Below, one piece after another: positions 38,100 through 47,261 of a DNA stretch of 64,000 nt; position 1 is the stretch's first letter; the number at the start of each line of letters is the position of its first letter. A program made the position numbers and the translations under genes. The notes under the pieces are model-generated. The model saw only the letters and a program-made list of their open reading frames with translations. It was not told the origin of the DNA and searched no databases. Source of the stretch: Bradyrhizobium septentrionale (GTDB lineage: Bacteria > Pseudomonadota > Alphaproteobacteria > Rhizobiales > Xanthobacteraceae); NCBI RefSeq assembly GCF_011516645.4, contig NZ_CP088284.1:248001-312000 (forward strand), read 5' to 3'.

Positions 38100-38345
38100 T
38101 TACTTTAGGGCGTCTTCCATCTCTTGGACGGTAATCTTGTTGCGAGCCTCGTTCGCATTGATACAGTTCGGCGTCTTTGCGAACTCCCCGGGATTGTCGC
38201 CGCACGTGTTGAGAGCCGCCGCAAGCTCGTCCCGATGGTCGAGATACCAGCCGACCGTATTTATGCGCTGACTCTGGTCGACCTCGTTGCAGCCCGTAAG
38301 CACAGCGGCGAAAGACAGTGCAACTATGGACGTGTTCAATTTCAT
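38100..38345 (-). CDS. eexN: EexN-family entry-exclusion lipoprotein
   Basis: The 81-residue product has a lipoprotein signal with lipobox LTGC (Cys about residue 19) and the EexN pattern TVGWYLDHRDELAAALNTCG plus NPGEF and NCINANEA, with conserved cysteines. Such proteins block redundant entry of the same element. It sits between virB5 and virB6, overlapping virB5 by four bases. Confidence 0.85.
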   Translation of the reverse strand: MKLNTSIVALSFAAVLTGCNEVDQSQRINTVGWYLDHRDELAAALNTCGDNPGEFAKTPNCINANEARNKITVQEMEDALK

Positions 38346-39064
38346 TGCAGAGCCGCCTTCATTTCATCAACCAGTTGTTCTTGCTTCTCGCGTTCCCGCT
38401 GGCCATCCATGTCGGCGCGGGCCTGCTGGATCATCGCAAGACCCTGCATCCGAAGCACATCGTTCTGCAGCAATGCCTGTTCGGCCTGCAGCCGCGCCGA
38501 CAGATCGAGAGTCTCCTTGACGTCGGTTGCCGAGCTGATGCGTGTTCGTAATTCTTCGAGCGCATCGATACGCTGCGAGGCGGTGTCGTAGACCGCCTGG
38601 CCCATGGAGTGCTTGGCGCCAGTCTGCCGTGCGATCCGGTCCAGCTCGCTCTGGTAATACGAATTGCCACTATTGCCTGCATAGGTGCGGTTCTGTGAAA
38701 GATAGTGGTTCATCGCGTCAGCGAAGTTGCCGCCACCCTGCCCCGCCACGAGACGTTCGATGTCAGAGAATTGTTGGGGCAGCACTTTCCGGAACTGGGG
38801 CGTGTTTAGAAGCGCGCCAATGTCGTTGGCGTTGGTCCGCTTGTTGAAACTGTCATAGAGCTGCTTGGCCTGGTTCAGTTGATCCTGCGCCACCTTGAGC
38901 TGCGACGTCAGGGTATCGACCTGCTTCTTCAGTTCCGTCAGTTGCTCGAATTGCCGTGCATAGACGCTCGGATCGAACACAATCTCCGCTGCTGCGGGAA
39001 ATGCCGTCAGGAGGGCCACGATAGACACGCAGGTGAAGATTGCCGGGATACGCTGAACCATCAT
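38342..39064 (-). CDS. virB5: T4SS pilus-tip protein VirB5/TrbJ
   Basis: ATG at 39062-39064 overlaps the virB4 stop. A signal peptide (IPAIFTCVSIVALLTAFPAAA) is followed by EIVFDPSVYARQFEQLTELK, a coiled-coil-like QVDTLTSQLKVAQDQLNQAK and NSYYQSELDRIARQTG, typical of VirB5/TrbJ minor pilins. 240 residues, intact. Confidence 0.9.
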   Translation of the reverse strand: MMVQRIPAIFTCVSIVALLTAFPAAAEIVFDPSVYARQFEQLTELKKQVDTLTSQLKVAQDQLNQAKQLYDSFNKRTNANDIGALLNTPQFRKVLPQQFSDIERLVAGQGGGNFADAMNHYLSQNRTYAGNSGNSYYQSELDRIARQTGAKHSMGQAVYDTASQRIDALEELRTRISSATDVKETLDLSARLQAEQALLQNDVLRMQGLAMIQQARADMDGQREREKQEQLVDEMKAALQ

Positions 39065-41427
39065 CGGACGGCCCTCCGCTCCGCTTGAAATACGGGCAGC
39101 CATTGGGCTGGATCGTCGCCGACCTCCGCCCGGACGCGATCGAGCAGCTCGACAGTTTCCGTCCGTCCCGACAACACGGCGAGCGCATCATCGAACCCGC
39201 CGAGGTCTAGCTCCGCCACCACCGAGTTGTGGCCTTGTTTGACCAGGAACCGCCGGCTTTCGGGCGCGAGCTCCTCCTTGATCAGGCGGAATTCGGTGTC
39301 GGTCAGATGGAAGCCGTCGACATAGTCCGAGCGCATTCCCCGCGCGTTCGGCAGAAAAATCTGGGTCGGGCATTGCTCGACAATGGTGTGTGCGATCGGG
39401 GAGGCCAGCGCGTCGCGCGGCGACTGCGTGCCGAACACCATGACGCCGTTCTGTTTGCGGATGGTTTTGAGCTTGTTGTTGGCGAGATCCCGAAATGCTT
39501 CGTCGCCAAGCGCCTTCCAGAACTCGTCGATGTCGATGATCAGGCGCCGGCCGTCGATCAGGCGCTCGACCCGATAGAACAGATACATCATGAGCGGCGT
39601 GCGAACGGTCGGATGATCAAGCAGATCGGTCATGTCGAAACCGATGAACCGGGCGTCTAGCCCGATTGCATCTTGCTCGCCATCCAGCACCCAGCCGAAA
39701 GGAGCGCCTCGGCACCATCGCTCCAAGCGAGCGCCGATTCCTTCGCGATCCTGCTGGCCCAGAAAAGCCCGCAGCGCTCCGAACGAGCGCTCCGCCTGCC
39801 GCAAGTGAGCAAGGGCTCGCAATCCGGAATCGATCCGCTCCTCCTCGATCACGGTCAGCGGACGGTTGTCTGGCGTTACGAGCTTCCGGACAAGCTCGCC
39901 CAGGAACGAAAGATTGGCTGGCGTCAGCTCCAGCGCCTTGAGCGGCGCGCAGCCGGTCTCAACGCCGTTGCGGAGTGTCAGATAAGTGCCGCCGGCGGCG
40001 CGAACGAATATCTCCGCACCGCGGTCCTTGTCGAAGAAGACGTAAGTGGCGCCGAGCCGCTCGGCCTGCGACAGCAGGAAATTCTGCACGACGGTTTTGC
40101 CGGACCCCGAGGGGCCACAGATGAAGGTATTGCCGAGGTCGCCGTGATGGAACGAGAAATAAAACGGCGAGCCGGATGCGGTTTTGAGCATCGCAACCGC
40201 TGGCCCCCAGTGGTTGCCGGCAGGCTGTCCTGTGGGATAGGTGTGGAATGGGGAGAATGCCGCGAAATTGCGTGAGCTGATCGCCCCAGTTCGTGCGCGA
40301 TATTTGAACAGCCCGGGAAGCTGCGCCCAATAAGCCGCTTCAAGGCCGAGATCTTCGCGCGCCACCACGGCGCCCGCGTCGGCCAGAGTGCGCCGCGCCA
40401 CGCTCATGTGATCCTGCAGCTGTGAAGGCGTCGCGGCATAAATCTGCAGCGACAGGTGATGGTCCCCAAGTGCGAACCTGTTGGATTCGAGATCGTCGAG
40501 CGCGTCACCGAGCTCGTCGATCTGTGAGGCCGCCGGATCCTGAGCCGAGACCAGCTGGTTCTGCTTGCGTGTCAGGACCGTCTTGGCGTCGGCTTTCGAC
40601 AAAAACGCGAAGGATTGCGTGACGACAAGTTCGAAAGGCGCGGAAAGCAGCGCGTTCAACAGGCCTGGCCGGGTGGACGCCGGATATTCCTTGAGTCCGA
40701 ACATGCCAGCGAAGCGCGAGCCGCCGGCGCTGCGGATTTCAATGGCTTCACGGCCGAAGATAACACGATTTGAGTAGAGTGCGGGGCCGATCGGCCCTTG
40801 CGGCAACGGCATTGGCATCCACTCGCCGGAGGCCACGGCGTGGAGTAGCTCCATTGGCTCTGAGAAGGTGATGCCGTCGCGCTCGGCCAATCCGAGAGCA
40901 TGAGCGCCGTAGCGCTCCAATGCCGCGACCATATCCCGCGTCGCATCGTTGAGCCGCTTCAAGGCGTCGCTGTCGACCTCGATGGAAGCCGCAGCGCTCC
41001 GGCCAAGCCGCCTGAAGAACGCAGCTGCGGCATCGGCGGGGGCGCGAGCAGGATGCCAAACCAGCGTCAGATAGAGATCATTACGAAATAGCGCTGCCTT
41101 GCGAAGCTGCTCGCGATATTGCGCGTCGAGCGAAGCTGCAAAGATCGATCGGAATGCCCCGTCTGGATAGTCTGACGTCCGGCGCCGCACCAGATGAGTC
41201 CAGAGCGCCAGCCGCGGATCCGCAACATTGCGTAGAGTGAGATTCAGCTTGGCGTGAAGGTCATTCAGGTCCGCCGTCTCGGCGGTCTCGAACGAGGTAC
41301 CGTCGAGCCGGATCACCGTGAGCAGCGCTCGCGTCGTGAGACTAATCACCGTATCCGTGACGTGCCGGCCGAACGGCAGGTAGACATCTGGCCCGATCTC
41401 CCGGGTTTTGAGCGCCGTGTTACGCAT
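39061..41427 (-). CDS. virB4: T4SS ATPase VirB4
   Basis: ATG at 41425-41427 (MRNTALKTREIGPDVYLPFG) gives 788 residues; the longer frame upstream overlaps virB3. Walker A is FICGPSGSGKTVVQNFLLSQ, Walker B LIIDIDEFWKALG, and the C-terminal motif MVFGTQSPRDALASPIAHT is conserved. VirB4 powers pilus assembly and substrate passage. Intact. Confidence 0.95.
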   Translation of the reverse strand: MRNTALKTREIGPDVYLPFGRHVTDTVISLTTRALLTVIRLDGTSFETAETADLNDLHAKLNLTLRNVADPRLALWTHLVRRRTSDYPDGAFRSIFAASLDAQYREQLRKAALFRNDLYLTLVWHPARAPADAAAAFFRRLGRSAAASIEVDSDALKRLNDATRDMVAALERYGAHALGLAERDGITFSEPMELLHAVASGEWMPMPLPQGPIGPALYSNRVIFGREAIEIRSAGGSRFAGMFGLKEYPASTRPGLLNALLSAPFELVVTQSFAFLSKADAKTVLTRKQNQLVSAQDPAASQIDELGDALDDLESNRFALGDHHLSLQIYAATPSQLQDHMSVARRTLADAGAVVAREDLGLEAAYWAQLPGLFKYRARTGAISSRNFAAFSPFHTYPTGQPAGNHWGPAVAMLKTASGSPFYFSFHHGDLGNTFICGPSGSGKTVVQNFLLSQAERLGATYVFFDKDRGAEIFVRAAGGTYLTLRNGVETGCAPLKALELTPANLSFLGELVRKLVTPDNRPLTVIEEERIDSGLRALAHLRQAERSFGALRAFLGQQDREGIGARLERWCRGAPFGWVLDGEQDAIGLDARFIGFDMTDLLDHPTVRTPLMMYLFYRVERLIDGRRLIIDIDEFWKALGDEAFRDLANNKLKTIRKQNGVMVFGTQSPRDALASPIAHTIVEQCPTQIFLPNARGMRSDYVDGFHLTDTEFRLIKEELAPESRRFLVKQGHNSVVAELDLGGFDDALAVLSGRTETVELLDRVRAEVGDDPAQWLPVFQAERRAVR

Positions 41428-41761
41428 AGCCGAGGTCTCGTGCTTGATATCGCCGAACGAGCTTGAGGGGTGTGCAGGATGATCCGCCCCAGAATAACGC
41501 GTTACGCGTGCGTCCACGGGTTTCGATCCAGGCGAGCAGAATTCGGAACATATTGGGGTCATGCCGACAGATGATGCGGCAAAGACCATGGATCGGAATC
41601 GCGACCAGGCCGTAGATGATGCTTCCGGCCGCCAGGAATAGGATGCAGGAAAACATGACGTTGAGCGCCATGGCTTCCATGGTGACGCCGGCGATCATGG
41701 CCGGGCGCGTGCAGGCGAGGAACAAGGTGTCCTCCGTGAGACGCGCGGCTTCGATCATCAT
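41420..41761 (-). CDS. virB3: T4SS membrane protein VirB3
   Basis: The 113-residue protein has the family start (LACTRPAMIAGVTMEAMALN) and a hydrophobic hairpin VMFSCILFLAAGSIIYGLVA, then RHDPNMFRILLAWIETRGRT. It overlaps both virB2 upstream and virB4 downstream by a few bases. Confidence 0.93.
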   Translation of the reverse strand: MMIEAARLTEDTLFLACTRPAMIAGVTMEAMALNVMFSCILFLAAGSIIYGLVAIPIHGLCRIICRHDPNMFRILLAWIETRGRTRNALFWGGSSCTPLKLVRRYQARDLGYA

Positions 41762-42054
41762 CGACCTCCGGTCAAGGTCGAGACCACCTCGGAGGCGCCG
41801 AACGTGATGGCGACACCGAGCACGACATAGGCGGCCTTGCGCAGATCGAGATAGCCGAACATCCAGGCGATGCCGACGATGATGACGGCAAGCGTGGCCA
41901 GCAGGCGCGCGACGTTGCCAGTCAACATGTTGACGATATTTTGCAGCACGCCCTCGATGTTTGCCGTCTGCGCCAGCGCCGGCTCAACCAAGGTGATGCT
42001 GAGTACGGCCCCCATGCAAAGCAGGGCAGCAGAGTGTTTAAGAGGAGAAGTCAT
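41758..42054 (-). CDS. virB2: T4SS major pilin VirB2/TrbC
   Basis: The 98-residue propilin has a signal peptide ending ALA and two hydrophobic helices (LLATLAVIIVGIAWMFGYLD; AAYVVLGVAITFGASEVVST) with a short basic loop, the VirB2/TrbC pattern. Confidence 0.93.
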   Translation of the reverse strand: MTSPLKHSAALLCMGAVLSITLVEPALAQTANIEGVLQNIVNMLTGNVARLLATLAVIIVGIAWMFGYLDLRKAAYVVLGVAITFGASEVVSTLTGGR

Positions 42055-42131
42055 GGCACGGCTCCGATTGGCACTGCAGCCGGACCAGCCCGGACCGCGG
42101 TGATGAGTTGAGGGCAGAACAGAAGAATCCC

Positions 42132-42701
42132 TTATCGTTCATAGACGAAGGCTGATGTGCCGAGACCTGAGCGGTAGACGTCCCAGTTCGGGCGCTCCCT
42201 GACGGAGCGAGCTGGCATGTTGCTTGTCGGCATGTCAGCGTTGGAAATGTCGGCAGCATCGGCCGGCAGGGTACGGGGCTCGGGCGTTGTTCGGGGAGCT
42301 TTGGCTGCAAAGCTCGCAACAACCCTGGCAATAGCCTGATCGCGGCCCGCGGCGTTCACCCTTGCTGCTTGCAATCGGGCCTCGAACAATCTGCCAAGGC
42401 CCGCGATATGCTTGCAGGCGTCGAAGGTCGTGGTAGCCGTCAACCCGGCCTGCTTGGTTTCATCTGCATCAAGTTGCGCGAGACCGGTCTGGACCGACTG
42501 GCCGGCGGTAATGGCCTCAGTCGCGAGCTGGATCGCTTCGTCACGGTCACTTGCCTGAATAGGAATCGGTTTCCGCCCCTGAATTGTGATGAGCAGCGGC
42601 TCGAACGAGCTCGCTTGCCGCACAATTGCCGTTAGCGGCCGCAAGAGGTTCGGCGTCGGCGCGCACTGTTCGACCAGAGCTGAGAATGCAGCTGGATCCA
42701 T
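42132..42701 (-). CDS. virB1: VirB1-like lytic transglycosylase homologue lacking the catalytic Glu
   Basis: The 189-residue product aligns in order with VirB1: LTAIVRQASSFEPLLITIQG, then a GLAQLDADE block and FDACKHIAGLGRLFEARLQA. In VirB1 enzymes the first block has Glu where Ala stands here (QAS for the usual ESxF-type), so the muramidase acid is missing. No signal peptide is visible. The proline/alanine-rich end is family-like. It lies 38 bases after traI and 77 before virB2. Confidence 0.7.
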   Translation of the reverse strand: MDPAAFSALVEQCAPTPNLLRPLTAIVRQASSFEPLLITIQGRKPIPIQASDRDEAIQLATEAITAGQSVQTGLAQLDADETKQAGLTATTTFDACKHIAGLGRLFEARLQAARVNAAGRDQAIARVVASFAAKAPRTTPEPRTLPADAADISNADMPTSNMPARSVRERPNWDVYRSGLGTSAFVYER

Positions 42702-42739
42702 TGTTGATGACTTTGTTTCGGGAGTTGAAGACGCGGACG

Positions 42740-43375
42740 CTATGCCGCGAGCGGAAGGCTTGACGGCGCTTCAATTGCACGCCCCGAAATCTTCCCGGCC
42801 GCTCGGATTGCGCCGAGAGCGTCATTGGTGACAGGCAACAGTCCAGCCACTGCTTTGGTCGTCCCGATTTGACGGGGGGCGCCGAGGCGGTCGAGACGCC
42901 ATCCGGCCCGGCGCAGGATGCGCTCCATGCGCAGATCAGTGACGGTCGCGATCGCCTGCAGGTCGAGCTGCTGGCCCCATTCAATCATTGCCGCAAAGAG
43001 CAGGTACGTTGCTTCCCGCAAGCCGTTCTCAGCTGTCACCGCGACGTGTTTGGTATCAACGCAAAAGCGCGAGCTCTCCCAGATCTTGACTGCATTCGGT
43101 GCCGCGTGGCCATCCAGCAACACCGGGAACGTATCCGCCAGCATGTTGCGTCCAGTAGTGGGCAGCAGGCGCACGCAACCGACCAGCTCGCGCTGCTCGA
43201 GCGCCAATAGATAAGTCGGCTTGAATGAGTCGTACTGATCGATCTCCAATCCGCCCGCGACAGAGACATCCCAGTCGAGCCGCTCCTTGAACACGCGCCC
43301 TCGCAGACGATGCATTCCTGTCGCCAGTTCAAAATCGCGCAGAAGCGCCGCACGCGAGCGCACAATGACCTTCAT
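42740..43375 (-). CDS. traI: Acyl-homoserine-lactone synthase (LuxI/TraI type)
   Basis: The 211-residue enzyme makes an AHL signal from acyl-ACP and S-adenosylmethionine. The conserved residues are visible: R and F/W in HRLRGRVFKERLDWDV, D-x-x-D in GLEIDQYDSFKPTYLLAL, R in GCVRLLPTTGRNML, and E/R in WESSRFCVD. A strong ribosome site AGGAGG lies just upstream. It is the first gene of the conjugation operon and faces away from a luxR gene; a lux-box-like palindrome is 66 bases upstream. Confidence 0.95.
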   Translation of the reverse strand: MKVIVRSRAALLRDFELATGMHRLRGRVFKERLDWDVSVAGGLEIDQYDSFKPTYLLALEQRELVGCVRLLPTTGRNMLADTFPVLLDGHAAPNAVKIWESSRFCVDTKHVAVTAENGLREATYLLFAAMIEWGQQLDLQAIATVTDLRMERILRRAGWRLDRLGAPRQIGTTKAVAGLLPVTNDALGAIRAAGKISGRAIEAPSSLPLAA

Positions 43376-43440
43376 TCTTAACCTCCTGCTTACGAATCAC
43401 AGCTTCGAGATCAAGAAAGCAGGCACGATCACAGCGTTGC

Positions 43441-43456
43441 GCTGTCAGTTCTGACA
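43441..43456. promoter_or_regulatory. lux-box-like palindrome upstream of traI
   Basis: CTGTCAGTTCTGACAG is a 7-base inverted repeat around TT, close to lux/tra box sites. It lies 66 bases before the traI start and 126 bases before the luxR start, so the LuxR protein may control the traI-virB operon and perhaps itself. Confidence 0.7.
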
Positions 43457-43581
43457 GGGCGTTTTGGAATTGTTCTTGCCGCAAAGCTGCCGCAACGTCG
43501 CAATACACGCCCACACGCAGCGCGCGAAGCAAGCGCGTTGTTCGCTTTAGGGAACTCAGAACAGTTCAAAAAAGGGGCGCA

Positions 43582-44307
43582 ATGAAAGGTGTCAAACGAG
43601 CATGCGATGAATTTGTCGATTGTCTTCACTCTGCCCATACGGAAGATGATTTTCGGCGAGTCGCGGAACGAACTGCGCATGCATTGGGTTTCCGCTGGTT
43701 CGCCTATTTTGGCCACCGTGCGAACGGCCCCAAACTGATCTCTTCCTATCCGAAGAGTTGGACAAGTCACTATTTTCGCGAAGGGTACGACAACATCGAT
43801 CCCGTTCTTCAGGAACCGCGAAACACAAGCCGGATGCTGCTGTGGGATGGCCGTGAGGCGCGAAGCGCAAAGTCGCCGAGAGAACGCCGACTATTTGACG
43901 ATGCGCTCAGCTTCAAGATCAGGACCGGTCTGACGGTTCGCATGCCCGCAAGCCAAAACCAGGTCGCGGCCTTTACGCTCGCGGTGGACGACCGCAGCCT
44001 TGGGCTCGAGCGTTTCATCGAGACCTCACAAGACATGTTGCAAACGGTGGGTCTCAACTTCCATGCCCACGTGAGTGCCAAGATCGGACGTACGTCATCA
44101 GGCGGGATAGGAAGCCCACTAACCCAGCGCGAGCGGCAGTGTCTCGCGTGGATCTCTGACGGCAAGACGATGCAGGACATTGCGGAGCTTCTTGACGTCA
44201 CGCCGCGAGGCGTGAAGTTTCATCTGGACAATGCCAGGCGAAATCTTGCCGCACTAACCCTTCCACACGCTGTGGCCCTCGCGCTTCGGCAGGGATTGCT
44301 CCCGTAA
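43582..44307 (+). CDS. LuxR-family quorum-sensing regulator
   Basis: The 241-residue product has an autoinducer-binding domain (about 10-160, with FRWFAYFGHR, SWTSHYFREGYDNIDPVL and the G-x-x-V-type TGLTVRMPA) and a C-terminal LuxR helix-turn-helix (LTQRERQCLAWISDGKTMQD then IAELLDVTPRGVKFHLDNA). It should bind the signal made by the neighbouring synthase. TraR-type naming is possible but not proven. Confidence 0.93.
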   Translation: MKGVKRACDEFVDCLHSAHTEDDFRRVAERTAHALGFRWFAYFGHRANGPKLISSYPKSWTSHYFREGYDNIDPVLQEPRNTSRMLLWDGREARSAKSPRERRLFDDALSFKIRTGLTVRMPASQNQVAAFTLAVDDRSLGLERFIETSQDMLQTVGLNFHAHVSAKIGRTSSGGIGSPLTQRERQCLAWISDGKTMQDIAELLDVTPRGVKFHLDNARRNLAALTLPHAVALALRQGLLP

Positions 44308-44707
44308 TGCATAGAACAGCCGTGAGGGTTGGCAAGCATGGCTCAAGATCGGCGGTTAACCCGAGTGAGCGTGCCAAAGAGGTGCAGCGGCCTCATCAAG
44401 TGAGTTCGGCGCGCATCATTTGCGGTATTCAGCTAAAAGCGGATCGCTGCTCGCAGTGTCTTCGAGCAGGATGGGCGTCGCCCTGCGGGCCGGGCTGTTG
44501 GCTGCGCTGAAGCCCCGCAAGCGGGTCGTCCCCCTTGCGGGCTGCCTTATGCCAAGTGCTCGATTATGCCGAGCACTCGGCTTTATCGCGTCGATTCGTT
44601 AGTGAATCGAGCAATTTCCTGTGCACGACTCGGGATAATCCAGGGTCTTTCTCGAATAATCCAAGAGCTTTCCCGGTTGGCCATCCTGGCCACGGGAGAG
44701 AACAACA
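44308..44707. repeat. Spacer with three hairpins between luxR and the recombinase genes
   Basis: No gene is seen. Hairpins: CCCGCAAG/CTTGCGGG (44514-44541), GTGCTCG/CGAGCAC (44556-44576) and TCGATTC/GAATCGA (44591-44610). The first may end luxR transcription; the others could belong to a recombination site of the recombinase genes to the right. Confidence 0.5.
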
Positions 44708-44978
44708 ATGCATTTCCAATCCGAGATCGATGCTAACTCATGGTTGCACAGCTATGATTGCTACTTGCGTGACGTCGCCGGTGCGGCGGCGGCGACGCGG
44801 ATACGATACTGGCGCGTCGTACGCCGGTTCGTTGCCGCCTGTTTTGATAACACTGACCAATGGGCCACGCTGTCGGTTCAGCAGATCACTGGCTTCATCT
44901 GCGAGGAAGCGGCATCGAAGAAGGGGTGTGGCCGCGGAGTGCCGGTGACCGCGGTTCGGTCATTCCTACGGTTTCTAG
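44708..44978 (+). pseudogene. Tyrosine recombinase, 5' part (split by IS1380)
   Basis: The SAM-like core-binding domain reads WLHSYDCYLRDVAGAAAATR and VTAVRSFLRFLA, up to the duplicated CTAG. Joining to 46615 restores RFLAWRGIVPSGL and an uninterrupted 305-residue recombinase ending at 47261. The open frame itself continues to 45028 through IS sequence. Confidence 0.88.
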
Positions 44979-46610
44979 CCCGTCTTATTCGTCAGAGTGC
45001 GCCTGAGAGGCTGGCGAGCGTGGTGTAAAGCGCTGATGCGGCGTAGGATTCGGTTGCGAAGCCAACCCCATCACCTCAACCGCGAACGCCACGCCCGCCA
45101 TGACCGACGATACGATTCTGCCCTTCTCGTTTCCAGCCGTTCACGCCAAGAAAGTCACAGCTGCCTTCGATGGCGGTCGGCTGACCTCGAACGGGGGCGT
45201 GATGCTTCTGGCGATGGCCGAGCGGCGTCTCGGCTTGGCCGACAATTTGGCCCGGGTGTTCCCGGATCGGCGCGATCCGACGCGGGTCGTGCACAGCCTT
45301 GTCGATATGTTCCGCGCGCGCATGTTCGCGATCTGCTGCGGCTACGAGGACGCCGACGACCTCGATCATCTGCGGTCCGATCCCGCATTCAAGCTGGCCT
45401 GCGGACGGCTGCCGGACACGGGTCGCGATCTGTGTTCCCAACCGACGCTGTCGCGGCTGGAGAATGCTCCGCGCCTGCGCGACGTGATCCGACTGACCTA
45501 CACTTTGGTCGACGCATGGATGGATAGCTACCCGCGCGAGCCGGCATCCGTCACGCTCGACATCGATGATACCTGCGATGTCGTCCACGGCCATCAGCAG
45601 CTCTCGCTGTTCAACGCTCATTATGACGAACGCTGCTTCCTGCCGATCCACGTCTACGACACGGAGAAGAGCCGGCCCGTGGCGGTCGTGTTGCGGCCCG
45701 GCAAGACGCCGGGCGGCGTCGAGGTGCGTGCCCATCTGCGCCGCCTGATCCGGCATATCCGGACGCGGTGGCACAACACGCGAATTACGTTCCGTGGCGA
45801 CGGGCACTATGCCCGGCCGGAGGCCATGGCGTGGTGCGAGACCAACGGCATCGACTACATCTTCGGTCTGTCCGGCACCAAGCCGCTCGCCAGAAAACTC
45901 GACGAGGCCGCCGACGACATCCGCACGCGACGCGCCATCGAGAACCTGCCGGTTCTGCGTGGCTATACCGAGACGCGCCACAAGGCCAAGTCCTGGGATC
46001 GCGAACGGCGTACCGTCGCCCGTATTGAGGCGACGATGCTCGGCCTCGACATCCGTTTCGTCGTCACCAGCCTCGATGTCGGCTCGGCCGAGTGGATCTA
46101 CGACAGCCTGTATTGCGCGCGCGGCCAAGCCGAGAATCTGATCAAGCTGCATAAGACACAGCTCGCCTCCGATCGCACCAGCTGCCGTTCGGCGCTCGCC
46201 AATCAAGTCCGCCTCGTTCTCCACACCGCCGCTTATTGGCTGATGCTGACCGTGCGCGACGCGATTCCCAAAGCCCGGGAATTGGCCACAGCCGAGTTCG
46301 CGACGCTGCGTCTTCGTCTCTTGAAACTCGCTGCCCGTGTCGTCGAGACCACGAGCCGCATTCGCCTTGCGTTTGCCGCGGCATGTCCCGAAGCCGACCT
46401 GATCCGCGGCTTGCCAGGCGCGCTGCTGCCGCTCGGTCCTTGACCGGCGGGGCATCCGCCCCCCGTTCGCCCAACCTACACCTCAAGCGCGTTGCAAAGT
46501 ACGGGTCGGTCAGGCGGTGAAAAGCCGAAGGCAATCCCGCGCGCCTCGTCAGAGCAGATGTGCGGCCACATCAAGCGGACTAAAAAACGCACTCTCACGA
46601 ATAGGACGGG
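44979..46610 (+). mobile_element. IS1380-family element
   Basis: Inverted ends CCCGTCTTATTCGTCAGAG and, read backwards on the right, CCCGTCCTATTCGTGAGAG bound 1632 bases, flanked by the direct repeat CTAG (44975-44978 and 46611-46614). Complete and probably recent. Confidence 0.93.
45100..46443 (+). CDS. IS1380-family transposase
   Basis: The 447-residue DDE transposase has VTLDIDDTCDVVHGHQQLS, ITFRGDGHYARPEAMAWCE and CARGQAENLIKLHKTQLAS holding the three acids. The start ATG follows the left end by about 120 bases. Intact. Confidence 0.96.
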   Translation: MTDDTILPFSFPAVHAKKVTAAFDGGRLTSNGGVMLLAMAERRLGLADNLARVFPDRRDPTRVVHSLVDMFRARMFAICCGYEDADDLDHLRSDPAFKLACGRLPDTGRDLCSQPTLSRLENAPRLRDVIRLTYTLVDAWMDSYPREPASVTLDIDDTCDVVHGHQQLSLFNAHYDERCFLPIHVYDTEKSRPVAVVLRPGKTPGGVEVRAHLRRLIRHIRTRWHNTRITFRGDGHYARPEAMAWCETNGIDYIFGLSGTKPLARKLDEAADDIRTRRAIENLPVLRGYTETRHKAKSWDRERRTVARIEATMLGLDIRFVVTSLDVGSAEWIYDSLYCARGQAENLIKLHKTQLASDRTSCRSALANQVRLVLHTAAYWLMLTVRDAIPKARELATAEFATLRLRLLKLAARVVETTSRIRLAFAAACPEADLIRGLPGALLPLGP

Positions 46611-46614
46611 CTAG

Positions 46615-47261
46615 CTTGGCGCGGCATCGTACCAAGCGGGCTCGATCGCGCGATTCCGAGGACGCGGCTGGCGGCGCATGCGAGCTTACCGCGGCGCCTA
46701 TCAGCCGACGACATTTCGCGCTTACTCGACGCGGTTATGACCAGCAAAGCGCCGTGCCGCGATCGGGCAATACTACTCCTGGCCGTGCAGTTGGGGTTGC
46801 GCTGCGCCGAGATCATTGCAATGGAGATCGACGATATCGATTGGCGAGCCGGTGTCATTCGTACCCGCATTCGCAAGTCACACCGCGAGAGGGCGATGCC
46901 CTTACCTCAGGATGTAGGGACGGCGCTTGCAGCGTATATTGAACAGGAGCGCCCCTCTGGGTCGGGTCGCGGCTTGTTCATAGGCGTCAACAATCCGCCC
47001 AGCCGCCTCAGTAATACCACTGCGATCACCCAGATCGTCAAGCGCAACCTGAGGCGTGCTGGGATTCCGCTCGGTCGGCTTAGCGGCGCGCATATGCTGC
47101 GCCATACGGCAGCGAGCCGATTGATCAACGGCGGTGCAAGCTTCAGCGAGGTTGCCGACCTGCTAGGCCACCAACGCCTCCAAACCACTGCCATCTACGC
47201 CAAGCTCGACCTCGCCACACTATCGCGCGTCTCGATGCCATGGATCGGAGGTGCGCGATGA
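46615..47261 (+). pseudogene. Tyrosine recombinase, 3' part
   Basis: The catalytic domain of the gene begun at 44708: SLPRRLSADDISRLLDAV, Arg in LGLRCAEIIAMEIDDIDW, HMLRHTAASRLINGGA (H-x-x-R), the second His in LLGHQRLQTTAIYAKLD and the Tyr in the same block. All active-site residues are present. Expression from an ATG at 46737 would give a catalytic fragment only. Confidence 0.9.

Noticed and set aside
45076..46455. A 459-codon minus-strand frame
   Set aside because: It is the complement of the IS1380 transposase gene, which has all catalytic motifs on the plus strand.
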